The translations under genes were made by a program, and so were the position numbers. Shown one piece after another: positions 59,337-64,000 of a stretch of DNA of 64,000 nucleotides. Position 1 is the first letter of the stretch, and every line of letters begins with the position of its first letter. The notes beneath the pieces were generated by a model. That model did not search any database. It was given only the letters and a program-made list of their open reading frames with translations, and was not told where the DNA came from. The DNA is from Plasmodium coatneyi. Its lineage: Eukaryota; Apicomplexa; Aconoidasida; Haemosporida; Plasmodiidae. Where the stretch lies: positions 62,001 through 126,000 of the forward strand of contig NC_033566.1 of assembly GCF_001680005.1 (NCBI RefSeq), written 5' to 3'.

Positions 59337-61036
59337 TTTGAATTAATAGGTAAAATAAATAATAATTTTTTAAGCTTATAAAAATGGTAAAAAATATAGC
59401 GGAATAATTTTTAGCTATACAGATAATATAATGTATATAAAAAAGTTTTTCCTGTGATATATTGGTATTTTCGATAATACAATAATTGCGGATAATTTTC
59501 CTTTTTTAATGAAAAATAAAAAGAGGTGAATGAATGCTTTTTTTTTTAAAAAACTTAAATGTCAAGCAATTAATTATTTTTCAAATAGATAAGTTCTTAA
59601 TTCTAAGTTTAATTAGCAGTATTCTCAAGGAAATGAATAGCAAAATAAAAGGAGTATTTATTTTATTAATAATAAAACTTTAAATCCTTTGAGTTATTTT
59701 TATTTTTTTATTTTCACAATTGTTTTTTTTTCCATGACTTTTTAGGGGGTTCGGAATAATTTTAATTAAATAAAAAATTAAAACATATAAAAAATACCTT
59801 ATTCAATTTATGCCGTAACGGTTTTTTATAAATGCAAATAATGCATTTTTATTAAAAAATAATATTTTAGAAAAATATATTTTCCCCCAAACATATATTT
59901 AAAGGAAATTTAAATAAGGAACTTTTATTTGTTTTTGCCCATTTATTATTTTAATTTACTTAAATTGTACTTTTATAAAAATTCTTAAAAAAAAATGCAA
60001 TTCTTTTAATAAATAAAAAAGCTGTTCTTAATTTTACCCTTTCGATATAATTTAATTCATTAATTTTAGATCTTTTAAAAATGTTAATATATAGGAGGGA
60101 AATAAAATGGGAGTACATACGAAAAGCGAAATATAATCAATCATAGGAACAGAACTTTTTAAGATTAGGAAGAAATAAAAAGGGGGATTGCATTAAAAAA
60201 ATGGATACTTATTGAATATTAGAAATACTTTCATTTTTAATAAATAGAAATAAATTAGTGTGACCCTTAGAATGGTAAAACTCCCTTAATGCTAATGATG
60301 TTATTTTTATACTTTGCATTTTTTTTGCGCCACTTTGCCCTTGTATTTTCCCATCTCGGGGGGGTTTTCAAAAAATTCTAAAATACTCCATTCGCTGAAT
60401 TTAAACTTAAACAAGTCATGTAGGCGGTCAATTTAAGCGCGTACGTAAAAATCACGAAAATAGGAATTTTCTAAAAAAAAAAAAAAAAAAAAACAGGGGA
60501 TAAGGGGATACAATTCCTCTGTGCTACTTTTACGGTCATGCAGTATGAATTACCCTCAAGGCTTATATATTTTTCTTGCCCCTGCATAAAAAAATAATGC
60601 CCCGTTTTAACTATGACCGTTCTTTAGTTCCATGAAATAAAAATCAAATCCTGAAGAGGAAAGGAAAAAAAAAAAAAAGCAAAGCATGTATTTTTCTCGC
60701 CATTAAGGGGTAGTCCTCAAAAAATGCATCTCTCCAAAAAAAGAATACATAAATAATATGTGGCAATATTTTATTTATATATATATATATTATACTTTCT
60801 CCTTTAGTTTGCCTTCTAAAATTGAACTCATATTTCTTTCCTTTTTGTATGTCTCATTTACCAGTTTTTTTAAATATCAATAAGAAGGAAAACCCCAGTT
60901 GTCAGATGAACCTGTTCTTCGTTTTTCCAGTTCCTTTGCAGCGTAACCCATACAAATACGCTTCATAGAAGGAGCAATTTATTCTAAAATATTTTGTTTT
61001 TAGTCTTTTTTTACCCCTTTTTTTATTCATTAATAG
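59337..61036. other. Intergenic, AT-rich
   Basis: Promoter side of the MAHRP1-like gene, then low-complexity DNA with poly-A near 60472-60494 and a TA run near 60777-60792. No gene supported. Confidence 0.4.
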
Positions 61037-61205
61037 GGGGTAATATTATCTCTTTACCACTATTGAAGAAATTGCGCAAGGAAAATAAAATAATGTCTGA
61101 AAGGTGTGTTTGTCCCATATTACACTATATTATTTATACCGATCCTCATTTGTCATCATATTTTTTAATGCTGTTTTTGCAGTTACGAGAAATTAAAAGA
61201 GTAAA
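61037..61205 (+). CDS. Candidate terminal exons, gene unknown
   Basis: After CATTAATAG the frame reads GNIISLPLLKKLRKENKIMSE to a GTGTGT donor near 61104; after TTTTTGCAG (about 61181) it reads YEKLKE then TAA. The join makes an AGT serine codon. Upstream exons were not located. Weak evidence, but the acceptors and phase agree. Confidence 0.3.
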
Positions 61206-61462
61206 AAAAAATGACAAATTATTCCATTAACCGGGGGTTATTTTAGATCAACTCATCAATCATTCAAAACCAGCATCCGTAACTTTTTGCCATCTCTCAC
61301 ATTAGCAATGGTTTCATATTCGCATTACATACATATAAGGTTTTCTTTTTTTTTTTTTATCTATAAATTTTTACATATATAAAGAATAGCAACTGTCCAG
61401 AGCAGACGAAATATCATTTGAGGAAACGTTAATCAAGCGATAATTCCACGACGGGACTTACT

Positions 61463-61892
61463 AATGGAAATATTTCTTGTTGGTGTGTAACCACACATAT
61501 TTATGTTTAAATACTTCCCTCAATTGAAGTATGTATTTTTTCGCTTCCTTAATTTTTTTTAATATCTTCCCTATCATTGTGCTATCATCATAATGAAGGT
61601 TTATTTATAAATCCTTTTCCATTGGTTATGTATCTCCATTTTGACATCTGTTTTTTTCTTTTCCTTTTTTTTGCTTTACCTTTTTTCATCCGGTACGCAT
61701 TATATTACCCATAAATTAGCTATGTAACATTTTGAGATTTCAAAATATGGGCATCTATATTCTCGGTAGGTGGTACATATTCACGTGTGTACCTTTGTCT
61801 TATACCTGACAATGTTCCACTTTTGCCCAATTATTCGGCTTACACGTAAATTTCAAATAGTAGGAAGATTCTTTCATTTTTTTGGAGTTCAT
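61463..61892 (-). CDS. Candidate small-exon gene, minus strand
   Basis: From ATG at 61892 the frame reads MNSKKMKESSYYLKFTCK and on to WAKVEHCQ, then a GTATAAG donor at 61805 (phase 0, 29 residues). Further down, 61548-61463 reads EAKKYILQLREVFKHKYVWL and HTNKKYFH before a strong GTAAGT donor. Both are plausible exons; the acceptor of the second is poor. A 61-codon frame in another register (61840-62025, Trp/Tyr-rich) overlaps the first. Function unknown. Confidence 0.35.
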
Positions 61893-62664
61893 ATAAAACG
61901 ACCTGTTCTTTATCGGTTTTAATTAGCGTCTGCGATGTGCACAGTTTATATTTACACCACCAATAGGCGTCGTAGAAGTGGACTATCCAAAACAATTTCG
62001 TAGTTTTCAGAAAATTTTCTTGCACGACGACAACACTATTCCTTTGTCTTATCGTTCTGTTTTGTTCTGCTTCCGAGTTGTGTGCCCCTTTTATACATTT
62101 ATATATGTTGTCAACTTTTTACTAATTTTTAAAAATTCCCATTTTCTACTATTCCTTAATTTTTCCATTATCGCATACAGTGGGAGCATCAACCTTTAGC
62201 AGAGCATTGTGGAATTTTTTTTTATGAACTTTATTTTGTTTTAAAAATTTTCCACATGAAGTTACCGTTCTCCTCATTCATAGAGCGTATTAAATTTCTA
62301 TAAATACGTCGTGTACATTATGGTACTTTCGAAAAATTCCTACTTTTTAAATTCGCGTTTTTCACAAAGCAAGCCTAGCGTCCTCCAAGCAATATATCAC
62401 ATGTATTCCTATCTTACTAACCCCCCCACGAATGTTGATTATAATTGTATTGCACGTGTTCTTTAAAAATTTGAACTTCCTTCAATTTTTACATTCGGTA
62501 CATTTCACATAAATGCAATGATCTTATCTTTTTGATGTGCCTTTGCTTTGCATTTTTGTACCATATTCAGGCAGAATAATGCATCCTTTATCACTGCTGT
62601 GTAGTCCTTTCCATTTCTTTCATTAGAACCGCTCTGCACAGAAATACACTATTTATGTGAACTA

Positions 62665-62751
62665 TTTCTCGGTGCAATTGGCTCGAAAGAGTTTAAAAAT
62701 AAACGAAACGCAACCATTAAACACGTTACCATTACCCTGCTCGGAGGAATA
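62665..62751 (+). CDS. Possible exon of right-end gene
   Basis: Plus-strand frame VQLARKSLKINETQPLNTL followed by PLPCSEEYFPY up to a GTAACT site. It has coding-like composition, but the phase does not match the next exon I can see, so an intermediate exon or a different gene is needed. Confidence 0.25.
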
Positions 62752-63008
62752 TTTTCCTTATGTAACTCTTAAATTATATCTATTTTAAGGTTAAAAGTAG
62801 TTTATGTGCATTGGGGGTTCTCTCCCCTTCTGTTAGTTTTTTACCATGTGCAAAATTTTGATGAACAAAAATTGGTATGTCCTTATTCGGCGATAAATAT
62901 GCACATGTATTTCACGAGCATACTTGTTTCATTTACCAGGAGAATAAACCTCCTATTTGTTACACCCATTCTGCCCTTTCTGCTAACCTGAATTGTTTCT
63001 TTTCCAGT

Positions 63009-64000
63009 GACACAATTATACTCCAAACACGTAGTACACCTATCATGGGACGAGGATAAACTACCAATCGGTGAGGAAGCACAAAAATAAAGTCGAAAAT
63101 GCTGCTTGTAATATACTCACTAAGATGCGTTTGAAATTATGCCTCCTCTTAAATTAAGTATAATCTAGCAGCAAATTGCAGTGGCAGTCACTTATGTATA
63201 TAATTATATCTCCATACTATGTGACCATGTGTGAATGCCTATTGCTCAGAAATGCGATCCACCCTTTAGCATAGTTAATACACTAAAACAAACCTGAAGG
63301 GAGGAAGTAGGATGTAGACAACTGAACCGGTTTGGATAGCCACATGGCGAATCACCCTTTTAAGGACATTCCCATGAGCGCATAATAGACGTGTTAAAAT
63401 GCAACTCCCCTTCATAAATGTTCGCCCCCAAATGAAATGAAAAATATTCTTAATGGGGGGTTATTTATGCCCACTCATGAAGCTATCTTAACATTGTAAA
63501 TCCCATTTTGTCATATTATTTTTACGATAATGAAACGGAAACAAGTTCTGCATACAAAGGGATACATTCACAATTCGCATTTTCAAAATTGACGAAGTGA
63601 ACTTACACAAAATTGCAACCCTACATGTGCCAAAAAAATTGCTCTACAATGTTTCTTCATAGTGAGCCTCTTAGGAAGCATAAAATTGCACAAAATGGTC
63701 AAATGGCCTGGTTAAAATTCTATTCATATACATCCCATCCGCCTGTTAAAATATAGCACTTCAAAAAATGAAGATAAAAAGGGAAAAACTCCTTTATAGC
63801 TACATTTTTAAGCTTAAATAAGGAATATATCTTAAACGTACACAGACGCATACTTTTGTACATATTTTTTTTTCATGCTCCAGGCGCAACGATATATGAG
63901 CTTATTCTTCCACAACCAGAAGGAAACTTCTTTACAGAAAACCCGTTTCTACATTCTGCATATATCGTTGAACAAATGAACTACGACGACGTAATTATAT
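63009..64000 (+). CDS. 3' partial multi-exon gene, unknown function
   Basis: Two phase-consistent exons: 63009-63071 (acceptor TTTTCCAG, frame TQLYSKHVVHLSWDEDKLPI, donor GTGAGG, phase 1) and 63884-64000 (acceptor GCTCCAG), which completes a Gly codon and reads ATIYELILPQPEGNFFTENP then FLHSAYIVEQMNYDDV, open to the window edge. There are no repeats, leader, or export motif. It reads like a conserved housekeeping-type protein but I do not recognise it. Confidence 0.55.

Noticed and set aside
1..64000. CRISPR arrays, bacterial-type operons, integrases, tRNA or rRNA genes
   Set aside because: None seen. The tandem repeats lack spacer structure, and no cloverleaf or rRNA-like segment was recognised in this eukaryotic sequence.

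Overview
This looks like a subtelomeric or internal-variant-gene segment of a simian malaria parasite of the Plasmodium knowlesi / P. coatneyi type. The sequence shows very AT-rich DNA with long poly-A/T and AT microsatellites, many two-exon genes whose first exon is a short signal peptide and whose second exon starts with a PEXEL-like export motif, a KIR/PIR gene, a gene with a SICA-type cysteine-rich domain, a relic of the SICAvar cytoplasmic-tail exon, PHIST and tryptophan-rich antigen genes, and interstitial copies of the GGGTTYA telomere heptamer. KIR plus SICAvar together point to the knowlesi/coatneyi lineage (family knowledge). I cannot separate the two species from this window.

Layout. 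1-9.8 kb: 3' end of an exported two-TM protein with Ser-Met-Asp repeats, a 973-residue Lys-rich two-TM protein, a KIR pseudogene with two in-frame stops, then about 2.5 kb of strand-asymmetric G/purine repeats that flip to C-rich repeats at about 9.5 kb. 9.9-12.2 kb: a phosphatidylinositol transfer protein whose tail carries the same Ser-Met-Asp repeat as the first gene. 13-18.7 kb (minus strand): a dyad-containing tandem repeat, an intact KIR gene, and a five-exon gene joining one SICA-like cysteine-rich domain, a collagen-like linker and a KIR-type membrane anchor and tail. 19-26.2 kb: degenerate CCCTAAA repeats, a PEXEL protein with acidic repeats, then a telomere-like GGGTTTAGGG array that runs directly into a frameshifted SICAvar tail exon. 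26.5-27.5 kb is an unexplained GC-rich island.

28-42.8 kb: a run of exported-protein genes (a small PEXEL protein, a PHIST protein, a Trp-containing PEXEL protein, a PHIST pseudogene with an 8-residue tandem repeat, and a 679-residue repeat-rich two-TM PEXEL protein). 47-56.4 kb: a tryptophan-rich antigen, a three-exon His-rich exported protein, and another small exported protein. 57.3-64 kb: a candidate exon, a tail-anchored MAHRP1-like protein, and several small-exon reading frames of unrecognised genes that may mark the change to chromosome-internal gene structure.

Taken together, most gene products are predicted to leave the parasite and remodel or decorate the infected red cell: variant antigens at its surface (KIR, SICA-like), PHIST and two-TM proteins in the cytosol, Maurer's-cleft-like structures or membrane, and TRAg. 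Exon boundaries were set by hand from GT/AG sites and reading phase; several could be one or more bases off.
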